From: Alphaproteobacteria bacterium UBA2903
GTDB taxonomy: Bacteria > Pseudomonadota > Alphaproteobacteria > CAAGCB01 > CAG-977
Assembly (NCBI GenBank): GCA_002349565.1
Contig: DEDN01000035.1
Coordinates: 10,152 to 74,151 of the forward strand
Reading direction: 5' to 3'
Length of the DNA: 64,000 nucleotides
Below the pieces are notes generated by a model that worked only from the letters and a program-made list of their open reading frames with translations, had not been told where the DNA came from and searched no databases. Positions 34,712 to 44,071 of the stretch are shown piece after piece (position 1 is the first letter of the stretch; each line of letters begins with the position of its first letter). A program made the translations under genes and the position numbers.

Positions 34712-35932
34712 ATGAGAACGTTTAACAAATCTTCGCGTTTGGACGGGGTGCGCTACGAAATCCGCGGACCTGTTTTGAAAGCGGCTCAACAACTGGAGGA
34801 AGCGGGTTATAAAATCCTCAAGCTCAACATCGGCAACCCCGCTGTGTTCGATTTGAACGCACCCGAGGAAATCGTCAAGGACGTGATTCTGAATCTGCCC
34901 TACTCCGACGGCTATTCGGATTCCAAAGGCATCTTTCCCGCGCGCAAAGCCGTCATGCACTATTGTCAGCAAAAACACATCGAGGGCGTTCAAATCAACG
35001 ACATCTATCTGGGCAACGGCGTGTCCGACTTGATTCTGCTCAGCATGGAGGCGTTTTTGGACAACGGCGACGAAGTACTGGTGCCGATGCCCGACTATCC
35101 GCTGTGGACGGCGGCGATTTGCCTGGCGGGCGGCAAAGCCGTGCACTATGTTTGCGACGAAGAATCCGACTGGTATCCCGACATCGCCGACATGGAACGC
35201 AAAATCACCCCGAAAACCAAGGCGATTGTCGTCATCAACCCGAACAATCCCACGGGCGCGGTTTACCCGAAAGAAGTGCTGGAACAAATCGCCGCTTTGG
35301 CGGAAAAGCATCACTTGGTCGTTTTCTGCGATGAAATTTACGACAAGATTTTGTACGACGGCGTTACCCACACGTCGATTGCGTCGATGATTAAGGACAC
35401 GTTCTGCCTGACGTTTAACGGCATTTCCAAAAACTACCGCGCCTGCGGGTTCCGCGCCGCTTGGATGGTGCTGAGCGGAAACAAGAAAATCGCCGAAGAC
35501 TACATTGACGGATTGGATTTGCTGGCGAACATGCGGCTGTGTTCCAACGTGCCGGGGCAATACGCGATTCAGACCGCCTTGGGCGGCTATCAAAGCATCA
35601 ACGACTTGGTTGCTCCGGGCGGACGGCTGTACGAACAAAGGACGCTGTGCCACAAGCTGCTGAACGACATTCCGGGGATTTCATGCGTCAAAGCCAAAGG
35701 TTCGCTTTACATGTTCCCCAAAATCGACACGCAAAAGTTCAATATCAAGGATGACCAAAAGTTCGTCTTGGATTTATTGATGGAAAAGCGGATTCTGTTA
35801 GTCAACGGTCGGGGATTCAATTGGGACAAGCCGGATCATTTCCGCGTCGTGTTCCTGCCCAGAACCGATGATTTGACAAAGGCTTTGGGCTTGCTCAAAG
35901 ATTTCTTGGCAACCTATCGACAAGAGGATTGA
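34712..35932 (+). CDS. alaA: Alanine-type aminotransferase (AlaA-like)
   Basis: PLP-dependent class I aminotransferase of 406 residues, most like AlaA/YfbQ, which makes alanine from pyruvate and glutamate. Family marks: SRLDGVRYEIRGPVLKAA, KLNIGNPAVFD, NPNNPTGAVYPKEVL, FCDEIYDKILYDG and the PLP lysine in FNGISKNYRACGFRAAW. A perfect TATAAT sits at 34691, although no good -35 is evident. Followed after 11 bp by a D-2-hydroxyacid dehydrogenase, so both act at pyruvate and are probably cotranscribed. Confidence 0.9.
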   Translation: MRTFNKSSRLDGVRYEIRGPVLKAAQQLEEAGYKILKLNIGNPAVFDLNAPEEIVKDVILNLPYSDGYSDSKGIFPARKAVMHYCQQKHIEGVQINDIYLGNGVSDLILLSMEAFLDNGDEVLVPMPDYPLWTAAICLAGGKAVHYVCDEESDWYPDIADMERKITPKTKAIVVINPNNPTGAVYPKEVLEQIAALAEKHHLVVFCDEIYDKILYDGVTHTSIASMIKDTFCLTFNGISKNYRACGFRAAWMVLSGNKKIAEDYIDGLDLLANMRLCSNVPGQYAIQTALGGYQSINDLVAPGGRLYEQRTLCHKLLNDIPGISCVKAKGSLYMFPKIDTQKFNIKDDQKFVLDLLMEKRILLVNGRGFNWDKPDHFRVVFLPRTDDLTKALGLLKDFLATYRQED

Positions 35933-35943
35933 AAGGATAAACC

Positions 35944-36975
35944 ATGACCAAAATCGTTTACTTTAACGTCTATGACATCACCCGCCGTTATTACGAGGAA
36001 AACCCTCTGAACGCCAAAGACGTCGAAATCATGATGACGGAAAAAAGTCCCGCCGATTTGACCGACGAAGAACTGGCGAAAATGTCGGACGCGGAAATCA
36101 TTTCCGTTTTCGTTCACGCCGTTGACGTTGGCGCGCAGGTGTTGGAAAAATTCCCGAATTTGAAGCTGATTGCCCTGCGTTCCACGGGCTTTAACAACGT
36201 CGATTTAGATTACTGCAAAGAACACGGCATTTACGTTTGCAACGTTCCGGGATACGGCGATTCGACGGTTGCGGAATTCGCGTTCGGTCTGTTGTTGGAC
36301 GTCACCCGCAAAATCAGCCGTTCGTACCGCGCCGTACAGGAAGCGCACGTCGACACCGACCACTACTTGGGATTCGACTTGCGCGGTCGCACCATCGGCA
36401 TTGTCGGCACGGGGGCTATCGGTCGCTATGCCGCGCGCATTGCCAATGGCTTCCAAATGAACGTTCTGGCGTATGACCCGTATCCGAATCAGGCTTTTGC
36501 GCAGGAAATCGGATTCGAATATGTAACGCTGGACGAAATGTTTGAAAAGGCGGACATTTTCTCTTTGCATTGCCCGCTGACCAAGGAAAACTACCACTTG
36601 TTCGACGAAGACGCGTTCGCCAAAATGAAAAAAGGCGTTGTCATCGTCAACACGGCGCGCGGCGAACTGATTGACACCGAAGCGTTGTTCAAAGCGATTT
36701 CCGCAGGCAAAGTCTGGGGCGCGGGACTGGACGTTTTGGAAAACGAAGGCGCGCTGCTGCACGACGATTTGGCGTTGCATTCCATGCGTGAACAGTCGTC
36801 CGATTCGCTGCTGCGTTCGTGGATCAACCTGCGCATGCTGCAGCTGAAAAACGTCGTGATGACGCCGCACGTCGCGTTTAATTCGATTGACGCCGTGCAT
36901 CGCATTTTGAAAACGGCGAACGAAAACATCGAAGCGTACTTGCAGGGCAATCCCCGCAATTCCGTGATGAAGTAA
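35944..36975 (+). CDS. D-lactate dehydrogenase-like 2-hydroxyacid dehydrogenase
   Basis: NAD-dependent reductase of a 2-oxo acid, probably pyruvate to D-lactate. The 343-residue protein has FVHAVDVGAQVL, the NAD motif GIVGTGAIGRYAAR near 147-160, and the catalytic triad Arg in NTARGELID, Glu in VLENEG and His in TPHVAFNS. The LdhA-like features (RSTGFNNVDLD, VPGYGDSTVAEFAFGLL) favour D-lactate over other acids. Cotranscribed with the aminotransferase upstream. A fermentative role would suit an anaerobic lifestyle. Confidence 0.88.
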   Translation: MTKIVYFNVYDITRRYYEENPLNAKDVEIMMTEKSPADLTDEELAKMSDAEIISVFVHAVDVGAQVLEKFPNLKLIALRSTGFNNVDLDYCKEHGIYVCNVPGYGDSTVAEFAFGLLLDVTRKISRSYRAVQEAHVDTDHYLGFDLRGRTIGIVGTGAIGRYAARIANGFQMNVLAYDPYPNQAFAQEIGFEYVTLDEMFEKADIFSLHCPLTKENYHLFDEDAFAKMKKGVVIVNTARGELIDTEALFKAISAGKVWGAGLDVLENEGALLHDDLALHSMREQSSDSLLRSWINLRMLQLKNVVMTPHVAFNSIDAVHRILKTANENIEAYLQGNPRNSVMK

Positions 36976-36982
36976 GTGTATT

Positions 36983-37029
36983 CCCCGCACGGGGGTGCTG
37001 CCCGCACGGGGGTGCTGCCCGCACGGGGG
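36983..37029 (+). repeat. 17-bp tandem repeat, 2.7 units
   Basis: The unit CCCGCACGGGGGTGCTG starts at 36984, 37001 and 37018; the third is cut short at GGGGG. It begins nine bases after the dehydrogenase stop. A related 18-bp unit stands in the same position relative to the palindromic repeats at 63750. Too short, and without spacers, for CRISPR. Confidence 0.85.
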
Positions 37030-37035
37030 AAACAA

Positions 37036-37156
37036 CAGAATCGCAATTGCGAGGAGGGCGATAGCCCGACGCGGCAATCTTGGTGTTGGTTGGCACGGGT
37101 GCCAATGCTTGCATGGGACTGCCGCGCCCCTATTGGGGCTCGCAGTTTCGATTCTG
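37036..37156. repeat. Cloverleaf-like palindromic repeat, copy A
   Basis: About 121 bp. The ends are imperfect inverted repeats (CAGAATCGcAAtTGCGAG and its mirror at 37139-37156). Three internal hairpins: GGGC-gata-GCCC (37056-37067), TTGGCA-cggg-TGCCAA (37090-37105) and GCCCC-tatt-GGGGC (37126-37139). The shape is a closing stem plus three arms, but it is not a tRNA. Open frames crossing it on either strand are spurious. Confidence 0.8.
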
Positions 37157-37164
37157 TAAAATAA

Positions 37165-37281
37165 ACTCGAACTTGCGAGGAGGGCGATAGCCCGACGCGG
37201 CAATCTTGGCGCTGGTTGGCACGGGTGCCAATATTTGCATGGGACTGCCGCGCCCCTGTCGGGGCTCGCAGTTTCGATTCT
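37165..37281. repeat. Cloverleaf-like palindromic repeat, copy B
   Basis: Nearly identical in sequence to copy A, in tandem and same orientation, separated by about eight bases. The third hairpin loop differs (tgtc instead of tatt) while the GCCCC/GGGGC stem is the same. Confidence 0.8.
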
Positions 37282-37309
37282 CTTTATTTTTTTTCAATAG
37301 GATAGATAC

Positions 37310-37338
37310 AAAAAAAGGGGCAGAACGCCCCTTTTTTC
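37310..37338. terminator. Terminator of pilin-like gene (bidirectional)
   Basis: AAAAAAGGGGC (37311-37321) and GCCCCTTTTTT (37327-37337) with a five-base loop, 16 bases beyond the stop of the reverse-strand gene. Confidence 0.9.
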
Positions 37339-37353
37339 GAAATCGGCAACCGA

Positions 37354-37950
37354 TTAACGGTAAACCCAAGTAATCGCATTTTTATTATCGTTTTTGCAAG
37401 CACCAACAGCGTGCGTTAAACTGACAGGAAAAGCTCCTGAACCTGTTTTTACGTTTGTCGAAAATGTTAAAGTTCCGCCAATCCCGTCTTTAGATGTGTG
37501 TGCCGCTGCGGCTGTTCCGACAACTAATCCCAAGAAGCCCGAAGAAGCATCGCCCCAATCGGACATAACCATACGCGTGCAGGCATCATTCGGGATGTTG
37601 TCGTACGAAATCGCGAACAAATGGTCGTTAAAAGTGGTAGACAAAACAATATCGCCGCCATAAGCATTAGAACCTTTAGAGGCTGAACCGCCGATAAAGG
37701 TTTCATCCGTCAAAATGCCCATTTTATAAGCAGTTGGAGCATCTAACCCACCGTACGAACGCTGACCCGCGAACAGCGTGCGGATGTTCGTTACCATGGT
37801 TTGGATTTGGTCGGTCGTTTTGGTCACTTTGTATTTGGACATCGCCTGCGAATAACCCGCGATACCGCCGACCGACAAAACGCCGATAATTGCCAGAACG
37901 CCCAGCATTTCGATCATTGAACGACCGGATTCGTGTGTTCCTTTCATCAT
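37354..37950 (-). CDS. Type IV pilin-like protein
   Basis: 198-residue prepilin. Class III-like leader: MMKGTHESG then RSMIEMLGVLAIIGVLSVGG, giving Glu at mature position +5 if cleaved after Gly9. The hydrophobic helix continues to about residue 32, followed by a globular domain with two Cys. The first mature residue would be Arg rather than Phe. A paralogue at 50307 shares the helix, the DQIQTMVTNIRTL helix and the end motifs (NDACTRMVMSDWGD, AITWVYR). Strong RBS GGAGAAAG. No pilus assembly genes are in the window. Likely a minor pilin or pseudopilin. Confidence 0.85.
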   Translation of the reverse strand: MMKGTHESGRSMIEMLGVLAIIGVLSVGGIAGYSQAMSKYKVTKTTDQIQTMVTNIRTLFAGQRSYGGLDAPTAYKMGILTDETFIGGSASKGSNAYGGDIVLSTTFNDHLFAISYDNIPNDACTRMVMSDWGDASSGFLGLVVGTAAAAHTSKDGIGGTLTFSTNVKTGSGAFPVSLTHAVGACKNDNKNAITWVYR

Positions 37951-38137
37951 GTTCTTTCTCCTTGTATAGAAAAACCTTGTTCTGCTTATATTTTTTCAAA
38001 ACAAGCACAGGCGGACAAGTCTGGAAAACCGCATATTCCTTAGTGTTTTGGGCATATTTCACTATGTCGAAAGTCATATTCGGGTTGCCTTTTCGGGCGG
38101 GTTTGATACACTAATTTCGATTGCCAAAGGATTTTTC

Positions 38138-38803
38138 ATGCTTCGCGACAAAATCGACACCGTTATTTCATGGCTGAAGATTCCCGCCGCCGCCGGCGCG
38201 GTGATGCTGTTGCCCGTGCTGTACAAGTCGTTTCGGCACTGGGCGTCGATTTGGGACAGTCTGAATCACCGCAATTTACTGTATTTCGCGTTCGGCGCGG
38301 GCGGCATGTTCGCCTTGCGGTTCGCAATGCGTTTGCGAAACGGCGTCGCCGAAACTTTGGAACACGAGTTGACGCATATTTTGTTCGCCTTGCTGACTTT
38401 TCATCCCGTCCAAGCGATGCAGATCGCCGGCGACGGCAACGGCGCGATGAGCTTTCGCGGAAAAGGCAACTGGCTGATCGCGCTTGCGCCGTACTTTTTC
38501 CCGCTGGCTTCGGCGGCGATGATCGCTTTCACCGTTTTGTACGGACGCACGACGGGATTGCTGCCCGACTGGCTGCTGATCGGAATCGGCATTGCGTTCG
38601 GCTACGATCTCTGCGCGTTCGCCGAACAGCTGCACCCGCATCAGACGGATTTCAAAGTGGCGGGATATTGGTTCACGCTTTGCTTTCTGCCCGCCGCGAT
38701 TTTGCTGTCGTTCGGAACGATCGCCGCGTTTGCCGAAGGAACGGAAAACGGCGTCAAATTCTTTTACGGCTTGATCGGCTATTATTTCAAGGAAACCTAT
38801 TAA
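38138..38803 (+). CDS. Membrane M50-like zinc protease family protein
   Basis: 221 residues with about five or six membrane segments. HELTH at 76-80 lies at a membrane boundary, as in M50-family site-2-like proteases; LTFHPVQAMQIAGDGNGAMSF follows. The second zinc-binding region is not obvious: AYDLCAF/HPHQTDF near 155-172 may contribute (FGYDLCAFAEQLHPHQTDF). Activity is therefore only probable. The ATG at 38138 was chosen over an earlier in-frame start. The stop shares four bases with the convergent MBL gene. Confidence 0.6.
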   Translation: MLRDKIDTVISWLKIPAAAGAVMLLPVLYKSFRHWASIWDSLNHRNLLYFAFGAGGMFALRFAMRLRNGVAETLEHELTHILFALLTFHPVQAMQIAGDGNGAMSFRGKGNWLIALAPYFFPLASAAMIAFTVLYGRTTGLLPDWLLIGIGIAFGYDLCAFAEQLHPHQTDFKVAGYWFTLCFLPAAILLSFGTIAAFAEGTENGVKFFYGLIGYYFKETY

Positions 38804-39624
38804 AGGGTCAGGCGCATGCCTTCCTTGGCGCAAAAAGCGTTCGGATATTCGGATTGGACGGCGCGGTCGATTTTCATCATATCCGCGTCCGTGTGTTCGG
38901 GCGAATGATGAAACAGGGCGGTGCGCTTGACGGACGCCGCCGAAGAAACGGCAAGGGCTTCTTCAACCGTTGAATGTCCCCACCCCGCAAAAGTCGGGTA
39001 TTCCGATTGTGTGAACATGGCGTCGTAAATCATCAGATCCGCCCCGTGCGCCAGCGACAAAACATTGTCGTCGATACGGTCGGCGAAGTGTTCCGTGTCG
39101 GAAATGTAGGCGATGACGGTTTCTCCGTATTCCAGTCTGAAGCCCGCCGCGCCGTTCGGGTGGTTCAGCGGCAGAGTCTTTACAAGCACCGCGCCGCCGC
39201 ACAATTTGAACGAATCGCCGCTTTCGATGTCATGAAAGCGCAGGGAAGAGGGAATTTTGCTCATCGGCAAGGGGAAAAACGGGGACGACATTTGCGTTTC
39301 AAGCGCGTTTTCAATACTGCGCCCGTCGGACAGCGGACACGCGTAAACGTCCAGTTTGCAATCCGTGCGGTACAGCGGGCGGAAAAACGGAAAGCCGCTG
39401 ATGTGATCCCAATGGGCATGCGAAATCAGCAAATCGACGTGCGCGATTTTTTTGCGCACCAGTTCATTGCCGAGCGCCCGAATCCCCGTTCCCGCGTCCA
39501 GAATGACGGTTTGACCGTCGAAATTCAATTCGACGCAAGCGGTGTTGCCGCCGTAAACGTTGTAATCCGCCGAACAGCAGGGCGTGCTGCCCCGAACGCC
39601 GCGGAATCTGACTTCGACACCCAT
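38800..39624 (-). CDS. MBL-fold metal-dependent hydrolase
   Basis: 274 residues from the ATG at 39624, which has AAAGGG eight bases upstream (a GTG six codons earlier has none). MGVEVRFRGVRGSTP and GGNTACVEL match the family of RNase Z-like/PhnP-like hydrolases; the zinc motif is HAHWDH, with further ligands in LPLNHPNG, YISDTEH and LFHHSPEHTD. The substrate is unknown; candidates are cyclic phosphodiesters or RNA. Convergent with the M50-like gene. Confidence 0.88.
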   Translation of the reverse strand: MGVEVRFRGVRGSTPCCSADYNVYGGNTACVELNFDGQTVILDAGTGIRALGNELVRKKIAHVDLLISHAHWDHISGFPFFRPLYRTDCKLDVYACPLSDGRSIENALETQMSSPFFPLPMSKIPSSLRFHDIESGDSFKLCGGAVLVKTLPLNHPNGAAGFRLEYGETVIAYISDTEHFADRIDDNVLSLAHGADLMIYDAMFTQSEYPTFAGWGHSTVEEALAVSSAASVKRTALFHHSPEHTDADMMKIDRAVQSEYPNAFCAKEGMRLTL

Positions 39625-39735
39625 TCCAGACCCTTTTGTCACAAAACAATCATCCTTTTAGTATAAAATGTTGCGTTAAAAAAGAAAAACGGTATTTTAT
39701 GAAAAGCACTTTTTTATCCTTTGGGGAGGTCGCTT

Positions 39736-40209
39736 ATGTCCAAAATCCGATCGTTCGTTTTCCTGCTGGCGGCTTTGGCGGCTGTTCCGTCCGCGAACGC
39801 GCAGGAAAAAGCCAAAATGCTGGAAGTCAAGCCTTTGCCGACGTGCATGGACTTTGCGGACGTGTACGCCCGCGCCGTTTTGGGCGAAGCCGAAGCCACA
39901 GCATCCGAACAGCGCGAAATGGTTTCTTTGGCGGCGACGATGATGGGCTATGTGTCCGCTTTGCAGGACATTTACGGCAATTATCTGGTGGGGATGAGTG
40001 CGGACGACAACGAATGGACTTTGCTGGAACATGCCTACCGTTTCTGCAAACGCAATCCGCAGCTGACTTTTCAGCGCGCCGTGCGGTCGATTCCCCCCGT
40101 TCTGCAGACGGTCGAAGTCTTGCAGGATCAGGAATTCGCCCGCTGCACCAACTATATCGAACAAGCCAAACCCACAATTTGCGCGCCGTACTGCCAGCCG
40201 AAAAAATAG
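39736..40209 (+). CDS. Exported protein of unknown function
   Basis: 157 residues with a signal peptide (MSKIRSFVFLLAALAAVPSANAQ). The mature region is helical and has four Cys in CMDFADVY, FCKRNPQ, ARCTNYIEQ and IC/PYC near the end, so disulfides are likely. A gggagg RBS is at 39724. The plan (signal, Cys, MDFADVYARAVLG) vaguely recalls HdeA-like small periplasmic proteins, but I do not assign a family. Stands alone before uvrA. Confidence 0.6.
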   Translation: MSKIRSFVFLLAALAAVPSANAQEKAKMLEVKPLPTCMDFADVYARAVLGEAEATASEQREMVSLAATMMGYVSALQDIYGNYLVGMSADDNEWTLLEHAYRFCKRNPQLTFQRAVRSIPPVLQTVEVLQDQEFARCTNYIEQAKPTICAPYCQPKK

Positions 40210-40271
40210 GGCTTTAAATCGGACCGAAACGCTCCTATATTCTGCCCGTAAGGTTTAGGAAAGGGCGGAAA

Positions 40272-43043
40272 ATGGATACGATCAAAATACGCGGCGCGCG
40301 GGAACACAATCTGAAAAACATCGATTTGGACATTCCCAAAAACAAGCTGATTGTCGTCACGGGGCTGTCGGGATCGGGCAAGTCGTCTTTGGCGTTCGAC
40401 ACGCTGTATGCCGAAGGACAGCGCCGCTATGTCGAAAGCTTGTCCGCTTACGCCCGTCAATTCGTCGATTTGATGAAAAAGCCCGACGTCGATTCGATTG
40501 AGGGATTGTCCCCCGCGATTTCAATCGAACAGAAAACAACGTCGCACAACCCGCGTTCCATCGTCGGCACGGTGACCGAGATTTACGATTATATGCGTTT
40601 GCTGTGGGCGCGCGTCGGCGTGCCGTATTCGCCCGCGACAGGATTGCCGATTGAAAGCCAAACCGTTTCCCAAATGGTGGACAAGGTGATGGCGATGCCG
40701 CAGGGAACGAAGCTTTTATTGCTTGCCCCCGTCGTGCGCGGCAGAAAAGGCGAATACAAAAAGGAAATCGCCGATTACCGCAAAAAGGGCTTTCAGCGTT
40801 TGAAAATCGACGGGGAAGTGTACGACATTGACGACGTTCCCGATTTGAACAAAAACAACAAACATGACATTGCCGTCGTGGTCGACCGAATCGTCGTCAA
40901 AGACGGGATTGAAAGCCGGTTGGCGGATTCGTTTGAAACGGCTTTGGAGCTGTCGGACGGATTGGCGGCGGCGGAAAACGCCGAAACGCACGCGGAAACG
41001 ATGTTTTCGTCGCGCTATTCGTGTCCCGTGTCGGGCTTTACGATTGAAGAAATCGAACCCCGCCTGTTTTCGTTCAACAACCCGCACGGCTATTGTCCGG
41101 AATGCGAGGGCTTGGGCATCAAACTTTACATCGACCCCGATTTGGTCATTCCCGACAAGGAAAAACGCCTTGACGAGGGCGCAATCGCTCCGTGGTCGGG
41201 CGCGAACGGCGAAATTTACCCGTGGCACAGGGAAGCTTTGTACGGGCTGAGCCGCCGCTTCAATCTGGATTTGTCGGCGCGCTGGTGCGACTTGCCCGCC
41301 GAAACGCAAAAGGCGGTTTTGTACGGGACGCCGACGTTTGAAGGCGTGATTCCGAACCTCAGCCGCCGATTTATCGAAACCGATTCCGAATATATGCGCG
41401 AAGAAATCCAGAAATTCCAAAACAATGTGGAATGCGAGGCTTGCCATGGCAAACGCTTGCGTCCCGAAGCTTTGGCGGTCAAAATCGACGGCAGGGACAT
41501 TGCCGAAATCACGAACTTGTCGATTGCCGAGGCGCGCGACTGGTTTTCACGCGTCGGGGAAAAGCTGAAGCCGCAAAGCCGTGAAATCGCGGGCAGAATC
41601 CTGCGCGAAATCAACGAACGGCTGGAATTTTTAATCAATGTCGGCTTGGGGTATTTGTCCCTAGGGCGGTCGTCGGGAACGCTGTCGGGCGGGGAAAGCC
41701 AGCGCATCCGCTTGGCGTCGCAAATCGGCACGGGCTTGACGGGCGTTTTGTATGTGCTGGACGAACCGTCCATCGGACTGCATCAGCGCGACAACGACCG
41801 CTTGCTGTCGACTTTGTTCCGTCTGCGCGATTTGGGCAACACGGTGGTTGTGGTCGAACATGACGAAGACGCGATGCGCGCCGCCGATATGCTGATTGAC
41901 ATGGGACCTTTGGCGGGATCGAAAGGCGGCAACGTCATTGCCGCGGGTACGCCGCAGGAGGTCGCCGACAACCTGAACAGTCTGACGGGACGCTATTTGT
42001 CGGGGACGAAGAAAATTCCCGTGCCGCAGCAGCACCGCGCGGGCAACGGCAAATTTTTGGAGGTTGTCGGCGCGCGCGTTCACAACTTGAAAAACATCAG
42101 CGTCAAGTTTCCTTTGGGGACGTTTACTTGCGTCACGGGCGTGTCGGGCGGGGGCAAGTCGTCTTTGGTCATTGAAACGTTGTACAAGGGATTGGCAAAA
42201 GCGTTGAACGGCACGCGGCTGATTGCGGGCGACTGCGATAAAATCGCGGGGCTGGAGAATATCGACAAAGTTATCGACATCGACCAATCCCCCATCGGGC
42301 GGACTCCGCGCAGCAATCCCGCGACGTACACGGGGCTGTTTTCGCACATTCGCGACTGGTTTGCCGCTTTGCCTGAAGCCAAAATGCGCGGCTACAAATC
42401 GGGGCGTTTTTCCTTTAACGTCAAAGGCGGGCGATGCGAAGCCTGTCAGGGCGACGGCGTGCTGAAAATCGAAATGCACTTTTTGCCCGACGTATACGTC
42501 CAATGCGACGAATGCAAGGGCAAACGCTACAACCGCGAAACGCTGGAGGTCAAATACAAAGGTAAATCCATCGCCGACGTTTTGGAAATGACGGTCGACG
42601 AAGCGGTGATGTTCTTTGACGCCGTGCCGCCGATTAAAAACAAGCTGAAGCTTTTACAGCAGGTCGGCTTGGGCTATATTCAGCTGGGGCAGTCGGCGAC
42701 GACCCTTTCGGGCGGCGAAGCGCAGCGCATCAAGCTGTCCAAGGAACTGTCCAAAAAAGCCACGGGGCGGACGCTGTACATTCTGGACGAACCGACGACG
42801 GGCTTGCACTTCGAGGATATTGCCAAGCTGCTGGAAGTCCTGCACAAATTGGTTGACCAAGGCAATACGGTGGTAGTCATCGAACATAACCTTGAAGTCA
42901 TCAAAACGGCGGACAGGATTATCGATTTGGGACCCGAGGGCGGCAACGGCGGCGGGCAAATCGTCGTCGAAGGCACGCCCGAACAGGTGGCGCAATGCCC
43001 CGAAAGCTATACGGGGCAATACCTGAAAAAATACTTGAAGTGA
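40272..43043 (+). CDS. uvrA: UvrABC excinuclease subunit A
   Basis: Damage-recognition ATPase of nucleotide excision repair. The 923-residue protein has tandem ABC modules: Walker [17 protein letters not shown] near 36-51 and [16 protein letters not shown] in the second half, signatures [12 protein letters not shown] and [12 protein letters not shown], and the zinc modules CPEC...CEACHGKRL and CEACQGDG...CDECKGKRY. No LexA-type GAAC/GTTC repeat is visible in the 60 bp upstream. Full length and unremarkable. Confidence 0.98.
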   Translation: MDTIKIRGAREHNLKNIDLDIPKNKLIVVTGLSGSGKSSLAFDTLYAEGQRRYVESLSAYARQFVDLMKKPDVDSIEGLSPAISIEQKTTSHNPRSIVGTVTEIYDYMRLLWARVGVPYSPATGLPIESQTVSQMVDKVMAMPQGTKLLLLAPVVRGRKGEYKKEIADYRKKGFQRLKIDGEVYDIDDVPDLNKNNKHDIAVVVDRIVVKDGIESRLADSFETALELSDGLAAAENAETHAETMFSSRYSCPVSGFTIEEIEPRLFSFNNPHGYCPECEGLGIKLYIDPDLVIPDKEKRLDEGAIAPWSGANGEIYPWHREALYGLSRRFNLDLSARWCDLPAETQKAVLYGTPTFEGVIPNLSRRFIETDSEYMREEIQKFQNNVECEACHGKRLRPEALAVKIDGRDIAEITNLSIAEARDWFSRVGEKLKPQSREIAGRILREINERLEFLINVGLGYLSLGRSSGTLSGGESQRIRLASQIGTGLTGVLYVLDEPSIGLHQRDNDRLLSTLFRLRDLGNTVVVVEHDEDAMRAADMLIDMGPLAGSKGGNVIAAGTPQEVADNLNSLTGRYLSGTKKIPVPQQHRAGNGKFLEVVGARVHNLKNISVKFPLGTFTCVTGVSGGGKSSLVIETLYKGLAKALNGTRLIAGDCDKIAGLENIDKVIDIDQSPIGRTPRSNPATYTGLFSHIRDWFAALPEAKMRGYKSGRFSFNVKGGRCEACQGDGVLKIEMHFLPDVYVQCDECKGKRYNRETLEVKYKGKSIADVLEMTVDEAVMFFDAVPPIKNKLKLLQQVGLGYIQLGQSATTLSGGEAQRIKLSKELSKKATGRTLYILDEPTTGLHFEDIAKLLEVLHKLVDQGNTVVVIEHNLEVIKTADRIIDLGPEGGNGGGQIVVEGTPEQVAQCPESYTGQYLKKYLK

Positions 43044-43044
43044 A

Positions 43045-43078
43045 AAAAAATCCCTTTTCGTTCGAAAAGGGATTTTTT
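43045..43078. terminator. Bidirectional terminator after uvrA
   Basis: AAAAAATCCCTTTTCG and CGAAAAGGGATTTTTT form a near-perfect hairpin between uvrA and the convergent lipoprotein gene. Confidence 0.93.
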
Positions 43079-43081
43079 CCG

Positions 43082-43927
43082 TTATTTCAAAGGAATCGGG
43101 CTGACTTTGTATTGTCCCGGCGATAATTTTTTGCCCGTGTTGTTTTTGACGCCGTATTCTTCGCGCACATTGCCGTTTTGATTGACGGGCATAGCGGGTT
43201 CGGTCGGTTCGGCTTTGGGCAGGACGAATTTTTTGGGATTCGACGGCAGGGCGTTTTTCTGGAAACGCATCATCACATATCCCGTGCCGCCGCCGTATGC
43301 CGCCCCCGAAACGCCGAAAGAATAGCTTGCCCCGATTTCGCCGTAATCCATATTGATGTAATCCAGCGCAAATACCGTGGACAGCATCGATGTCGAAACA
43401 GTCGTGAATTTGCAGCGGTATCCCGTGTCTTCCATCAAAACGTAATCGGGCGTTTTTACAAACAGCGCGTTGTTGGACGCTTTGCAGTTGGGGCGGACGC
43501 CGTTGTAGTGCATGTTGTAATCCAGCGCGATATTGATGGTTTGATCGACTTTGTTCAAACGGACGTCCAAGATCTTGGCAAAGTCGATGACGACCGTGGC
43601 GGGGGTGATGCCCGCTTTGATTTGAAACTGGATGTAGTTTTCAAAACAGGAATGCGTTACGGGATCGGCTTCGCACAGCATAACCCGCGAATCCAAGTTG
43701 TTGTCGAACAGATTGTACAGGCTGTTGTACATAAACTCGCGCGTCATGTTCGTTCTGGCGGGCGCGCATTGCGATGAACGGCAGATAACGACCGAAGACG
43801 GGGATTTCGGCGTGATGATCGTTGTTTGCTCAAACGGCGAAGAATAAAACGAACCGCATGACGACGTAACACCCGCAATCGTCACCGTCAACAGCGTTTT
43901 TTTCAGTAAATCCGATGCTTTGGACAC
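43082..43927 (-). CDS. Putative lipoprotein of unknown function
   Basis: 281 residues. The N-terminus is basic then hydrophobic (LLKKTLLTVTIAGVTSSC), with Cys24 as the probable lipidated residue, although the lipobox is not ideal (TSS before Cys). The mature part has five further Cys and beta-rich stretches ending in GAAYGGGTGYVMMRF, then a proline-rich linker and a basic tail. No domain recognised. Start is GTG with a GGGG element upstream. Monocistronic. Confidence 0.6.
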   Translation of the reverse strand: MSKASDLLKKTLLTVTIAGVTSSCGSFYSSPFEQTTIITPKSPSSVVICRSSQCAPARTNMTREFMYNSLYNLFDNNLDSRVMLCEADPVTHSCFENYIQFQIKAGITPATVVIDFAKILDVRLNKVDQTINIALDYNMHYNGVRPNCKASNNALFVKTPDYVLMEDTGYRCKFTTVSTSMLSTVFALDYINMDYGEIGASYSFGVSGAAYGGGTGYVMMRFQKNALPSNPKKFVLPKAEPTEPAMPVNQNGNVREEYGVKNNTGKKLSPGQYKVSPIPLK

Positions 43928-44071
43928 CTTGGGAACCCCCGAATACAGTTTATAATTTCATTTTAACTTAGCAGTGAAATCTTACGAAAAGATAAAAAAA
44001 AGTGGACAGGCGGATTTTTTTCGTTCAGGGAACGGCGGTTTTCGGATAGGATGGGGAAAAAGGAGCCGACA

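Noticed and set aside
33683..35653. 656-codon open frame antisense to the flavoprotein and aminotransferase genes
   Set aside because: It spans two clear genes and the gap between them, with shadow composition; a by-product of GC-biased codon use.
36983..37029. Short direct repeats as a CRISPR array
   Set aside because: 17-bp units are contiguous without spacers, and no cas genes are present.
37036..37156. Palindromic repeat as a tRNA gene or tRNA-derived element
   Set aside because: Although cloverleaf-shaped, it lacks the T-loop GTTCRA, a 7-bp acceptor stem and a recognisable anticodon arm.
36205..37203. Reverse-strand open frame across the repeats and the dehydrogenase gene
   Set aside because: Its N-terminal part is translated palindromic repeat, the rest is antisense to a clear enzyme gene. 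The same kind of peptide recurs at 63292-63891, which shows it is repeat-derived.
40201..40271. LexA operator upstream of uvrA
   Set aside because: No GAAC-N7-GAAC or GTTC-N7-GTTC repeat could be found in this stretch.
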